Of a DNA stretch of 64,000 nt, positions 33,832 to 42,888 are shown piece after piece. The first letter of the stretch is position 1. Each line of letters starts with the position of its first letter. The notes beneath the pieces are model-generated. The model did not search any database, was not told where the DNA came from, and saw only the letters and a list, made by a program, of their open reading frames with translations. The stretch comes from Murimonas intestini. Its GTDB lineage: Bacteria > Bacillota > Clostridia > Lachnospirales > Lachnospiraceae. The stretch lies in assembly GCA_003148945.1 (NCBI GenBank), contig QGGY01000006.1, forward strand, positions 186,001 through 250,000, in the 5' to 3' direction. The position numbers and the translations under genes are program-made.

Positions 33832-34332
33832 TTACCTTTGATACATTGATCTCATCATCGGCTTGATTCCGCCGGCATTCAGAATCTCAAGAGCCTTCTC
33901 TCCCAGCTTCTCAGCCGTAAACACCTGGCCTGTCCTCTTAAGGACCACAGTGCCCTGCTCCAGATCAACTTCCAGGATATCACCATTTTCCGCCTTCTGT
34001 GCCAGTCCCCTGCACACTATGGCAGGAAGCCCCAGATTAATGGCATTCCTGAAAAAAATGCGGGCAAATGAATCTGCGATCACAAGTGATGCCCCCATAT
34101 TCAGCATCGCAATAGGCGCATGCTCCCTGCTGGAGCCGCAGCCAAAATTTCTTCCTGCCACCACGATCCCGCCTTTCGGAAATGCTTCTGATATTTGTTC
34201 GTCTATGCCCGCGAAGCAGTGCTTTCCCACTTTCTCCGGCTCAGACAGATCCAGGAACCGTCCCGGATAGATCTGGTCCGTATCAATATTGTCACCCAGC
34301 ACCAGTACAGGCGCCTGATATTTTGTCTTCAT
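33832..34332 (-). CDS. leuD: LeuD-type hydro-lyase small subunit (3-isopropylmalate dehydratase family)
   Basis: 166 residues from the ATG at 34332 with GGAGGG 8 nt upstream. Swivelling beta/alpha/beta domain of the aconitase superfamily, with D-N-I-D-T-D-Q-I-Y-P at about 11-20 and G-R-N-F-G-C-G-S-S-R-E-H at about 50-61, the substrate-binding loop. Works with the large subunit encoded just upstream. The short form is shared by isopropylmalate, citramalate and 2,3-dimethylmalate dehydratases. No leuA or leuB gene is nearby, and the operon also encodes a LarA racemase and an AEC carrier, so leucine synthesis is not the obvious role. Last gene of the long operon from 44349. Confidence 0.9.
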   Translation of the reverse strand: MKTKYQAPVLVLGDNIDTDQIYPGRFLDLSEPEKVGKHCFAGIDEQISEAFPKGGIVVAGRNFGCGSSREHAPIAMLNMGASLVIADSFARIFFRNAINLGLPAIVCRGLAQKAENGDILEVDLEQGTVVLKRTGQVFTAEKLGEKALEILNAGGIKPMMRSMYQR

Positions 34333-34366
34333 GATAAATTCCCTCCATATATAAACTGCGGCTTTG

Positions 34367-35605
34367 TCAGACAGATGCAATATATCCCTTCAGGGCAGAT
34401 GCGGCGGCCACCGCCGGGGATGCCAGATACAGCCTGCCCTCCCTGCTTCCCATCCGCCCCGGAAAATTCCTGTTAGATGTAGTCACACATACTTCCCCTG
34501 CTGTTATGACTCCCTCATGGGCGCCCAGGCACGGCCCGCAGCCCGGAGTTGAAAGTGTGGCTCCTGCATCCAGCAGTTCCTGTATATATCCTTTATCAAG
34601 GCATTCACGCATAACCTCTGTGGAGGCAGGGATCACTACCAGCCGCACACCCTCCGCTATCCTTTTACCCCGCAGTATCCCCGCTGCTGTCCCAATGTCT
34701 TCTGTCCGCCCTCCCGTGCAGGTACCTATCAGAACCTGGTCAACCATGATTTTTTCCAGTTCTGCCAGAGGTTTTACGTGATCTACGCTGTAAGGGACTG
34801 CTATCTGCGGCCCCAGGCCATCCACATTGAAGATATATCTCTCCGCATACTGGAAGTCAGGGTCTGTCTCCTGCACCTCATAAGGCCTTACTGCCCTCTG
34901 TGACACATAGGAAAGGACTTCCTCATTTGGCTGCATATAAGCTGTCTTGGCCCCCATCTCCACTGCCATATTGCAGAGCACCATCCTGCCCGGAACCCCC
35001 AGCTGCTCTACATAGCTGCCTGTAAATTCTATACCTTTATAAACTGCCCCGTCAGCTTTCATCTGACCCAGCACATATAAGATCACATCCTTGGGCATAG
35101 TGCTCCGGTCCGGTTTTCCTTCTATACGTATCTCAATAATTTCAGGAACCCGCATCCACAGCTCCCCCGTCAGAAGTACAGCTGCCATATCAGTAGCCCC
35201 CACTCCTGTCCCGAAAGCTCCAAACGCCCCATGTGTCGTTGTATGGGAATCAGTAGCAGCCAGTATCATTCCCGGATAGACAAGCCCTGCCTCAGGCATG
35301 ACCTGGTGGCATACACCGGCGTTGATATCAAAGTGGTATTTAAGCCCCTGCCGTACTGCAAAGCTTCTCATCTGTCTGTGATTTTCCGCCGCGTTCACTG
35401 TGGGGCAGGGAGCATAATGGTCAAAGACAAATGCCGCTCTCTCAGGGTCCCACACCTTCTCACCGCCCATCTCATAAAATGAATTAATCGTCTGCAGGTA
35501 AAGATCATTGATCTCAGCAAAATCGATCTTTGCCATCACGATCTCTCCTGTATGTACCTCTTCCCTTCCGCCGGCTCTGGCGAGTATCTTCTCAATTGCA
35601 TGCAT
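34367..35605 (-). CDS. leuC: LeuC-type hydro-lyase large subunit (aconitase superfamily)
   Basis: 412 residues, the short archaeal/clostridial LeuC form. Cys ligands of the [4Fe-4S] cluster are in L-I-G-T-C-T-G-G-R and P-G-C-G-P-C; A-T-D-S-H-T-T-T-H-G is the signature near 115-124. Catalyses stereospecific dehydration/hydration of a 2- or 3-hydroxy acid with LeuD. Start: AGGAGG 8 nt before the ATG at 35605. The Fe-S cluster fits an anaerobe. Homologues serve leucine synthesis, citramalate isomerisation or dimethylmalate breakdown (nicotinate fermentation). Here the gene follows an AEC carrier and a LarA-type racemase, suggesting catabolism of an imported hydroxy acid. Confidence 0.9.
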   Translation of the reverse strand: MHAIEKILARAGGREEVHTGEIVMAKIDFAEINDLYLQTINSFYEMGGEKVWDPERAAFVFDHYAPCPTVNAAENHRQMRSFAVRQGLKYHFDINAGVCHQVMPEAGLVYPGMILAATDSHTTTHGAFGAFGTGVGATDMAAVLLTGELWMRVPEIIEIRIEGKPDRSTMPKDVILYVLGQMKADGAVYKGIEFTGSYVEQLGVPGRMVLCNMAVEMGAKTAYMQPNEEVLSYVSQRAVRPYEVQETDPDFQYAERYIFNVDGLGPQIAVPYSVDHVKPLAELEKIMVDQVLIGTCTGGRTEDIGTAAGILRGKRIAEGVRLVVIPASTEVMRECLDKGYIQELLDAGATLSTPGCGPCLGAHEGVITAGEVCVTTSNRNFPGRMGSREGRLYLASPAVAAASALKGYIASV

Positions 35606-35673
35606 AAATAATGCCCTCCTAAAATTAAAAATTCATTTCCTGATCCTGTCCTCTTCACCATATATCTTTCATT

Positions 35674-36603
35674 TCACAGCAGCAGCCTGAACAATTCCAT
35701 ATAGATGGGGATCAGTACCATACTGAGTGCAGTCGTGACTGTGATCACTACAGATGCAAAACCATAATCGCTTCCGCTCTCTTTTGACATGATGCCCAGC
35801 TGCGTCATTGCCGGCATCACAGTCATAATGCAGAAAACCTGTTTCATGGAAACGGGCAGGTCTATCATGCTGCAGGCAGCGATCATAAGTGCCGGCGATG
35901 CCAGATATCTGAAAATAAGGATCCATACAAGCTCTCTTGACGGCCTGATATCTTTTCTTCCATTTGTACGGATCACACAGCCAATAAATATCATTGCCAG
36001 CGGCGTCACTGTATTTTTCAGATAAGTGACAGGAGACATGATAAATGGCGGCAGCGTGATGCCTGCAAGGACCGCCGCTATTCCCGCAAGCAGTCCTATG
36101 ATGGCCGGGGAAAAGAATTTTCTTATCTGTATCCTTTCTCTGATCCCTGCATCTCTGCGCAGCAGCCATGTACCCAGGCTCCAGAACAGTACTGTGTTGG
36201 CCATATAGTATACCATGGCGTCCGGCATTGCCGCCTCTCCCAGAAGAGCCATAATGACCGGAAAGCCAACGATCACTGTATTTGAAAATGCAGCTGCATT
36301 AATAAATACGCCTCTCCGTCCCCGGGGGACTCTGCCCGCCTTAGCCAGCAGCAGCGCCAGCCCCGTACATATAAGTATATTAGCCAGAGGCGCCGGCAGC
36401 GCCCGGCACATCTCGATAAGCTTCTCCCTGCTCTCACATGCAGATAATACATTGCAGAACATATAGCAGGGAATTGCCAGCCTGACGCAGAATTTAGATA
36501 CAACATCCCTGCCCTTTTCCCCGAACCACTCTTTTCCTGCTATACAGAAACCTACTCCGATCAATATAAGGAGCGACAAAATACCTGTAATGCTGTCAGC
36601 CAT
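35674..36603 (-). CDS. AEC family transporter (auxin efflux carrier/malate permease type)
   Basis: 309 residues from the ATG at 36603 (GGAGAGG upstream), one base after the racemase stop. About ten hydrophobic segments in two repeated halves, each with a polar break: F-S-N-T-V-I-V-G-F-P-V-I near 105 and V-M-P-A-M-T-Q-L-G near 265, as in AEC carriers. Characterised bacterial members carry malate, malonate or related carboxylates. It probably moves the hydroxy acid handled by the LarA-type and LeuCD-type enzymes next to it; direction of transport is not readable. Confidence 0.87.
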   Translation of the reverse strand: MADSITGILSLLILIGVGFCIAGKEWFGEKGRDVVSKFCVRLAIPCYMFCNVLSACESREKLIEMCRALPAPLANILICTGLALLLAKAGRVPRGRRGVFINAAAFSNTVIVGFPVIMALLGEAAMPDAMVYYMANTVLFWSLGTWLLRRDAGIRERIQIRKFFSPAIIGLLAGIAAVLAGITLPPFIMSPVTYLKNTVTPLAMIFIGCVIRTNGRKDIRPSRELVWILIFRYLASPALMIAACSMIDLPVSMKQVFCIMTVMPAMTQLGIMSKESGSDYGFASVVITVTTALSMVLIPIYMELFRLLL

Positions 36604-36604
36604 A

Positions 36605-37870
36605 TTAACCTCTCCGTTCTTTCCTGAGTATGGGAAGGGTAGAGCCTCCATAGGGCATGACAAGTACTCTGGCCCCCCTCCCCTTTGAAATGACTGCTGC
36701 ATCAAAAGCATCCTGCAGTTCATGATAGGGCTTCATAAAAATACTCCTGACAAACTCATCCTCAAGAGAAGATACAAGAAAAATCTCTGCTTTTTCCATG
36801 GTAAGCGCAAATCCTGCCGCCTTATGGCCCCCCAGCCTGAATTCTCTTCTGATCCGCTCCAATATCTCGCCCGGACTGCCCGCATTTACCATCCACTCTT
36901 CAAAGACAGGTTCCCCCAGCCCTTCACCTGCCTCTCCAGTAAGTATAATAATCCCGCCTTTTTTCACGGCATGCCTTGCATTGTCCAGAGCCTTCTGCAT
37001 CTGATACAGATTCAGGTCCTTGGGCCTTCCGCCCTGCGATACCACTACAATATCCGCCTCCTCATCTATCTCCCGTCCATATATCTCATCCAGCAGACGG
37101 CAGCCCTCTCTGTGGGCCAGGATGTAATGTCCGGCGACAGCATGAATTATATTTTTATGCTCGTCCAGGATGACGTTCAATATAAAGTCAATAGGACAGT
37201 ACAGAGCCGCCTCCTCCAGATCCCTCCTCACAGGGCTGTCCGCATTTCCCACCACAGCCTCCTCATCAGTAAGCAGACTGTGATTTATCTGTATCGCTTC
37301 CCTGGTGGATACCCCCGGCATGACAGCCTTGGCCCCTCCGCTGTATCCTGCGAACCAGTGGTATTCTATATTCCCCAGACAGATGCAGAAATCTGCCTCC
37401 GCCACTGCCCTGGTGACATCCACCGGTGTTCCGTGGGCAGTCTGACCCATATGCACAAAATCATTTGGATCCATGTCAATACACCTTATTTCCCTGCTCA
37501 CAGCCTCCCCGGCCAGATGCACCTTCTCCTCTTTAGTATGTCCTCTGTGGCTTCCAAGAGCAAACACAAGCGTGATCTCAGACGGCTTCACCCCGGCCTG
37601 CTTCAGCTCCGCCAGAATATCCGGCATAACGGCCCAGGTAGGCATAGGCCTGGTGATATCACTTGTGATGATCACTATGTTGTGCCTCCCTTTTGCCAGA
37701 TCCCTCAGCCTGCCGGTGCCAATGGGACAAAGGAGAGCTTCCTCAACCGGCTTTCTTCCTTCTTTTCCCTCCATTTTCGGGCAGCTGCCAGCCCTCATTA
37801 TATCCGCCTGCATATCCTCAGGGATCCATAAACTTTTGAATCCATCCCCATAACCCAGCTCAACTTTCAT
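36605..37870 (-). CDS. larA: LarA-type nickel-dependent racemase/epimerase
   Basis: 421 residues from the ATG at 37870, which has AGGAGG at 7 nt; a GTG two codons earlier is too close. The residues known to be essential in Lactobacillus plantarum LarA are all present: Asp71 and Arg74 (T-S-D-I-T-R-P), His108 (G-S-H-R-G-H), His171, Lys181 (S-G-G-A-K-A-V-M-P-G), which forms the thioamide link to the nickel-pincer cofactor, His197, and Gln290/Lys293. So it should be an active NPN enzyme that inverts a 2-hydroxy acid. The larB, larC and larE cofactor genes are not in this window. Substrate may be lactate, malate or a sugar acid. Coupled to the GH106-like gene upstream (2-nt gap) and the AEC gene downstream. 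Confidence 0.88.
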   Translation of the reverse strand: MKVELGYGDGFKSLWIPEDMQADIMRAGSCPKMEGKEGRKPVEEALLCPIGTGRLRDLAKGRHNIVIITSDITRPMPTWAVMPDILAELKQAGVKPSEITLVFALGSHRGHTKEEKVHLAGEAVSREIRCIDMDPNDFVHMGQTAHGTPVDVTRAVAEADFCICLGNIEYHWFAGYSGGAKAVMPGVSTREAIQINHSLLTDEEAVVGNADSPVRRDLEEAALYCPIDFILNVILDEHKNIIHAVAGHYILAHREGCRLLDEIYGREIDEEADIVVVSQGGRPKDLNLYQMQKALDNARHAVKKGGIIILTGEAGEGLGEPVFEEWMVNAGSPGEILERIRREFRLGGHKAAGFALTMEKAEIFLVSSLEDEFVRSIFMKPYHELQDAFDAAVISKGRGARVLVMPYGGSTLPILRKERRG

Positions 37871-37872
37871 TT

Positions 37873-40800
37873 TCACTCCTCCTTTTTCCAGAGAAGCTCC
37901 GGGCTGGTCACCAGCCCTGCCGGTCTGAAGTGATAGGACGTCAGCCAGTTAGAACCATGGGACCTCCAGGAATCAGGTCCCCAGTATGTCCACCTGATAT
38001 CAGGCAGATGAAGCTGGCCAAAGGTATTAAACCTGTTCCCATACACTCTTATCCGCAGTTCATGCTCCCCCTTTTCAAGACATCCCAGGCTTTTCTTATG
38101 AGGGGCGAAGGCCACAGGTCCAAGCTTCTCCCCATCCAGCCACACTGCTGTCAGGTGTCCTTCATAGCGGGGAATAAATATTTGGGCCTGTCCCTTCTCT
38201 TCAGCTGTAAACCTGAATACATAGTCCAGATTCCCTCCGTAGAACGGATATCCCTGGAGCACAATATCACCGATCCTTATCTCCCGCTTCCGTCTTGTCA
38301 GCGCTGTTCTGTCACCGTGTACAGCCACTCCGAAATCTCCCAGAAAATACATAGATTCCAGATTTGTAAGCCTGCTGTACCTCAGACGGACCTCAATGGT
38401 GTTCTCTCCTCTCCTGACTCTGAAACCTTTCAGGACAGGGATAGATTTATCCACAAAATACCCCTCCGGGGCACACTCCTTCTTTTCTCCGTTGAAATAC
38501 AGTTCCAGATCCTGGGGCCTTTCCAGTGCCAGCATTCCTTCACACTCAATTTCTGAATATATCATGTATCTGAGCTTCAGCGGATATTCCTCCTCCTGCT
38601 CTGACTCTCTGACCCATGGCTGTTCCACATTTTTATGTGATCTGACCGGCCAGCCCAGCTTTTCTCTTATTTTTGTATCCACTCTTAAAATATTGTCCTG
38701 ACTCTGCCAGCCATCGCTGTCAATTTCCCACTCTGCATAATCCATCAGATAAACATTCGGTTCTTCAAATCTGACATCATCCGGCACATCCAGTCTCTGT
38801 ACCCTGTACTCTTCCCTCTCCCCAGGGCCGTCATGATATCTCTGTATGCTCCCCTCAGCAGGCATCTCTGCCGGCTCCAGCAGCCACAGGAAACTGTCCT
38901 GTTTGTACACATCTTCATAAAACCACGTTCTGCCATCACGGTAAATAACATCTGTCTCCTTCTTCCCGCCGGTCAGAGTGTCATACAGGGTGATCTTCCA
39001 GAATCCCTTTACAGAAAATTCTGTCTCATCCGGCCACTCTGTGTCCTGGTTGGAATTATATGCATGGGCCAGAAATATCCACCTGTTATCCCCGTCTGTC
39101 CTCATCTGGTAAATAAGATTATTGATCCTGGCTCCTGACAGGATATCCCTGTAAAATGTCCTATAATCATCCGGCAGTTCTCTTGCCAGAAGTGTGGCAT
39201 CCAGAAAACGGTATTTCTCCACTGCCTCCAGAAGGGCATGCTTCTCAAACGGAATACAGGTACATATCTCTGCCAGCGCCTTTGCCTCCCCTGATTCAAG
39301 CGCATCTATATACTCAGGAATATGGCCCATAAAGATTACATTTCCCCCTCTTTTCCTGAATCGCTCCAGCCGTTCCAGAGTCGTCCTGCGCAGCGTGATA
39401 CAGTCTGGTACGATAACAGCCTCATACCCCATCTCCCCAACATGCATCACCTTGTCGTCCGCACAATCCTCAGGCTCATCTGAAAGCAGGGATTCTGAGA
39501 TATAGTCAAAATCCACAAGCCCAAACAGCAGCCATTCGGCCATATCCTGAAAATGTTTGTCCTGCTGGCTTCTGATCCCATCCAGCTGGGTATTCACTCC
39601 CCAGTTCACCCAGTACGATTCTATGGGATGGACGACACCAACCCTCACATCTGGTTTCCCCCTTGTCATGGCTGTGTTCACCCTTGCAAAATGGTCTGCT
39701 ATCAGAGGATATTCTTCCTTCCACGGAGCCTGGTAGTTAAAACTGGACGGAAAATCTCTTTTGGCTTCCCCCTCCATGGACACCAGGGAAAGATGGGGCA
39801 CTCTGAAGGACACACCCAGGGCTGCCTGCCAGTCCCCCTGTATCTTGTAGCCCTTAAAATCAAAATGCCAGTTTGTGACACCGTACAATTCTGACATTAT
39901 CCCTGCACTGCCCTTCTGTCTGGCCACACTCTGGCACTGTTTCAGCGTAACGAAAAAATGGTCATCCCTGAGCATATCCACCCCCGGAATCTGGAAGCTT
40001 CTGTAAAACCTCATAGTCTCCCCCACAGCCCTTGTCTGAAGGTAAAGATTGTCTTCCCAGAATACATGGCCCGTAAATACAATACCGTGTCTCTGGCACC
40101 ATGCTCCTATGGTATCAGAAAAAGCTTCAACAAACCGTTCACAGACATGATCGTGGTAATGGTACCTGGCCTGGGAGAGTTTCCCATTTTCCCGGTTCCA
40201 TATCAACTCAGGAAGCCTGTCTTCTATGTGATATCCGTACCGGGCTGCAAATGTATCATCAAAGTCATTCGTATATGGAAAATTTACAGGCGTCCTGCTG
40301 TCATGATCCATGAGAGAGTCCTTTTTCGTAAACTGCGGCTCATCAGTAAAGACAGCAGGTATCCCGTCCCCGAACATTTCACCCATGTGCCGGTAATAAC
40401 CTTCATATGTCAATTCCACAAACCGTTCCACCGCACTTTTGTTCAGCGTATCCAGATATGTCTGTCCGTTATACCAGGGAGACTCCTCCTCCAGCTGAAG
40501 ATAAACATACCATATACCTTCCCCATCCTGTATATCCCGCATTATCTCATAGCGCTCCAGATATCCCTCCTTCAGCCATACCCGGAAACAACAGATGAAA
40601 TAACCCTTTGGCTTTGCAGTGTTCCCCCGGTCATCCGGCTGGTATTCAGACTCCAGCTTCTCAAAAGACTCCCTGCCCGCCTCGTACCCTTCCAGTCTGT
40701 CTGGCGAGATCACCATGTGTCTTGCCCTGTAACATATCTCCTTTGTCACCAGTCCCCCTGCAGCGCCTGACGGCCATCTGTCTTCATCATAGAGATAGCA

Positions 40801-41067
40801 GAGCAGACCTTTTTTCTTTCCGTACTCCGCACATTCTTTCACCAGCCCAAAGAACTCGTCACTTAAATACCTGGTGGCCATGCCGGACCTGGAATGGGGA
40901 AAGAAACCGCCCATTCCCATTTCTTTAAAGACGTCCAGCTGTCTTTTCAGTTCATCCAGTTCCAGCCTGCAGTTCCATGCCCAGAACGGCGCCTCCCTGT
41001 ATTCTGCACCCGGGTGTTCAAACTCCTCCTGGCTCCATTTTCCGGCGCTCTTATCATACATTCCCAT
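37873..41067 (-). CDS. GH106-like glycoside hydrolase (alpha-L-rhamnosidase-related)
   Basis: 1064 residues, no signal peptide, so cytoplasmic. The N-terminal TIM-barrel starts with the pattern of the GH106-related group: A-P-F-W-A-W-N, M-G-M-G-G-F-F-P-H-S-R-S-G, L-Y-D-E-D-R-W-P-S-G, then A-V-F-T-D-E-P-Q-F. A beta-sandwich/galactose-binding-like region with many aromatic residues forms the last third. GH106 members release L-rhamnose from rhamnosides, using Glu residues and calcium; similarity here is at family-pattern level only. It lies 8 nt after the permease gene, so it processes the imported oligosaccharide. The product may feed the downstream acid-handling enzymes. Either of two ATGs (41067 or 41061) could be the start. 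Confidence 0.72.
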   Translation of the reverse strand: MGMYDKSAGKWSQEEFEHPGAEYREAPFWAWNCRLELDELKRQLDVFKEMGMGGFFPHSRSGMATRYLSDEFFGLVKECAEYGKKKGLLCYLYDEDRWPSGAAGGLVTKEICYRARHMVISPDRLEGYEAGRESFEKLESEYQPDDRGNTAKPKGYFICCFRVWLKEGYLERYEIMRDIQDGEGIWYVYLQLEEESPWYNGQTYLDTLNKSAVERFVELTYEGYYRHMGEMFGDGIPAVFTDEPQFTKKDSLMDHDSRTPVNFPYTNDFDDTFAARYGYHIEDRLPELIWNRENGKLSQARYHYHDHVCERFVEAFSDTIGAWCQRHGIVFTGHVFWEDNLYLQTRAVGETMRFYRSFQIPGVDMLRDDHFFVTLKQCQSVARQKGSAGIMSELYGVTNWHFDFKGYKIQGDWQAALGVSFRVPHLSLVSMEGEAKRDFPSSFNYQAPWKEEYPLIADHFARVNTAMTRGKPDVRVGVVHPIESYWVNWGVNTQLDGIRSQQDKHFQDMAEWLLFGLVDFDYISESLLSDEPEDCADDKVMHVGEMGYEAVIVPDCITLRRTTLERLERFRKRGGNVIFMGHIPEYIDALESGEAKALAEICTCIPFEKHALLEAVEKYRFLDATLLARELPDDYRTFYRDILSGARINNLIYQMRTDGDNRWIFLAHAYNSNQDTEWPDETEFSVKGFWKITLYDTLTGGKKETDVIYRDGRTWFYEDVYKQDSFLWLLEPAEMPAEGSIQRYHDGPGEREEYRVQRLDVPDDVRFEEPNVYLMDYAEWEIDSDGWQSQDNILRVDTKIREKLGWPVRSHKNVEQPWVRESEQEEEYPLKLRYMIYSEIECEGMLALERPQDLELYFNGEKKECAPEGYFVDKSIPVLKGFRVRRGENTIEVRLRYSRLTNLESMYFLGDFGVAVHGDRTALTRRKREIRIGDIVLQGYPFYGGNLDYVFRFTAEEKGQAQIFIPRYEGHLTAVWLDGEKLGPVAFAPHKKSLGCLEKGEHELRIRVYGNRFNTFGQLHLPDIRWTYWGPDSWRSHGSNWLTSYHFRPAGLVTSPELLWKKEE

Positions 41068-41075
41068 CTTCTCAC

Positions 41076-41927
41076 CTATCCTTTCACGGCTCCTGATACC
41101 ATACCTGCCTCAATCCTCTTATTGAAAATAATGTATAAGATCAGTACAGGTATAGATATCAGCACAACATCAGCAAAAATCAAATTCCAGGAGCTTTCAT
41201 ACATGCCATAAAACGTATAGATAGACAGCTGTATGGTGGCGTTTTTGCTTCCCGGAAGAAAATACAGGGGGTTTGTAAAATCATTGTATATATGCAGCGC
41301 TGTCAGAACGATCACCGTGGAGATCACAGGCTTAGCCAGAGGCAGCATGATCTTAAAAAACAGTTTTACGGGACCGCATCCGTCAATGACGGCTGCCTCA
41401 TCAAGTTCTCTTGGAATATTGGGAAAATATCCCCGGAACAGGATCGTGGCAAAGCTGGTCTGGGTGGCTACCTCCACAAGTATCAGCCCAAACAGCGTGC
41501 CGCTTAAGTGGATGCTCTGCAGCAGCCTGTAGGTTGGCACTATAGATACAGGGACGATCAGCCCTGCCAGGATCAGAAAATTCAGGAACTTAGACAGCCC
41601 ATCCTGACGCCTCTGGATAATATAGGCCAGCAGAGAGGTAAACAGTATGATGAGGCAGACGCTGATCACAGTCAGCAGGATGCTGTTCTTAAAAGCTCTA
41701 AGAACAAGATATTTGCTGCTGGTTAAAACCTCCCTGTAATTTTCAAATATCTGTGTCAGGGAAAACTCTGCCGGAAAGCTTATTGCCATAAGGCCCGCTT
41801 CCTTCTTTGTCTTCATTGAATTGATGACTACAAAATAAAACGGGATCAGATAGATAAATATAGTAATGAAAACTGCAAAAGCCTGCCATAATACAGTCCT
41901 TATTTTTTTGCCTTTTCCTCCAATCAC
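41076..41927 (-). CDS. sugar ABC transporter permease (MalG type)
   Basis: 283 residues, six hydrophobic segments, EAA loop R-E-L-D-E-A-A-V-I-D-G-C-G near 180, ending I-E-A-G-M-V-S-G-A-V-K-G. GTG start at 41927 overlaps the upstream stop by 4 nt (GTGA), with GGAGGTGG before it. Channel partner of the 41924 permease; followed 8 nt later by the GH106-like gene. Confidence 0.92.
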   Translation of the reverse strand: MIGGKGKKIRTVLWQAFAVFITIFIYLIPFYFVVINSMKTKKEAGLMAISFPAEFSLTQIFENYREVLTSSKYLVLRAFKNSILLTVISVCLIILFTSLLAYIIQRRQDGLSKFLNFLILAGLIVPVSIVPTYRLLQSIHLSGTLFGLILVEVATQTSFATILFRGYFPNIPRELDEAAVIDGCGPVKLFFKIMLPLAKPVISTVIVLTALHIYNDFTNPLYFLPGSKNATIQLSIYTFYGMYESSWNLIFADVVLISIPVLILYIIFNKRIEAGMVSGAVKG

Positions 41928-42796
41928 ATTTCCACCTCCTTCTTGCCCAGATAACCATACAGAGGAAATGCGATCGCCGTTATAATAAGAAAGAGCACTA
42001 CATTCCCAACTGTTGAAAGTCCGTAAAGCCCTGCCGCAAACATCCTGTATGTGACAGTTGTCATCAGTTCCGTGGCAAATCCAGGCCCGCCGCCTGTAGT
42101 AGAATATACAAGGTCAAAATTGCGCAGGCCTCCGATCAGGGAAAGCGTGATGACTGAATTCATGGCTGTCCTTATAAGCGGAAGGGTGATAAACCTGAAA
42201 GACTGTCCCCCACTGGCTCCGTCTATTTTTGCAGCCTCATAGTAATCCTTGGGAATAGACTGGATCCCTGTAATATAGATCAATGTGGCTACCCCGAGCC
42301 CCTTCCAGATATCTATTCCCATCACAGAAAACAGAGCGATCTTCTCATTCGTCAGCCAGTGTATGCTCCCCGCCCCCAGGGCGCCAAGGGCAGTGTTGAT
42401 AAGCCCTGTCGTAGGATGCATCAGACTTTTAAAAGTAAAGCCTACCGCAAGTGCACTCAGCAGTGTGGGGAAAAATATGACTGTTCTCAGATATCCCTGG
42501 ATCTTCAGCCCCTTAGTCAGCAGGACAGCCAGCAGCAGTGCGATCACCACCTTGCCAAAGCTGGTGCCGAATCCATAGATCAATGTGTTTTTCAGGCCTA
42601 TGCGCAGGGACGGCTCTGAAAAAAATGTTTTGTAATTGTCCCATCCTATAAAGTCCCAATCTGTCAGCGTCCATTTTGTAAAGCTGTAAAAGAAAGAGGA
42701 AAAGGTAGGGATTATAAAAATAACAATATATATCACAAGGGCAGGGATCATAAAATAAATCGGGTACATCCTGCCTTTTAACCGTTTCGCGCTCAT
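41924..42796 (-). CDS. sugar ABC transporter permease (MalF type)
   Basis: 290 residues, six hydrophobic segments, EAA loop D-Y-Y-E-A-A-K-I-D-G-A near 185. Its C-terminus G-K-K-E-V-E-M is encoded over the ribosome binding site of the next gene, as in the other two permease pairs of the window. Separated from the binding-protein gene by a 92-nt gap with a hairpin. Imports an oligosaccharide. Confidence 0.92.
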   Translation of the reverse strand: MSAKRLKGRMYPIYFMIPALVIYIVIFIIPTFSSFFYSFTKWTLTDWDFIGWDNYKTFFSEPSLRIGLKNTLIYGFGTSFGKVVIALLLAVLLTKGLKIQGYLRTVIFFPTLLSALAVGFTFKSLMHPTTGLINTALGALGAGSIHWLTNEKIALFSVMGIDIWKGLGVATLIYITGIQSIPKDYYEAAKIDGASGGQSFRFITLPLIRTAMNSVITLSLIGGLRNFDLVYSTTGGGPGFATELMTTVTYRMFAAGLYGLSTVGNVVLFLIITAIAFPLYGYLGKKEVEM

Positions 42797-42824
42797 ATAT
42801 CAGACCTCCTTTTAAGGCATAAAA

Positions 42825-42876
42825 AGCCCCGCAAAAGTATATTTACCTGTAAAACGATATCTACTTTTGCAGGGCT
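42825..42876 (-). terminator. hairpin with T-run between binding-protein and permease genes
   Basis: AGCCC + GCAAAAGTA (42825-42839, one mismatch) pairs with TACTTTTGC + GGGCT (42862-42876), 22-nt loop. On the minus strand it is followed by TTTTTATG, so it could act as a partial terminator that lowers permease expression relative to the binding protein, or as a 3'-end stabiliser. Confidence 0.65.
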
Positions 42877-42888
42877 GGCTTTCACTCT

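Noticed and set aside
34333-34366. T-box or leucine leader for leuCD
   Set aside because: The gap is only 34 nt, and the 68 nt before leuC hold only a ribosome binding site.
36722-37831. 369-codon open frame on the plus strand
   Set aside because: Exactly antisense to the racemase gene, which has all LarA catalytic residues; no ribosome binding site and no family pattern.
39958-40770. 270-codon open frame on the plus strand
   Set aside because: Antisense to the GH106-like gene, with Pro/His/Cys-rich composition typical of shadow frames.
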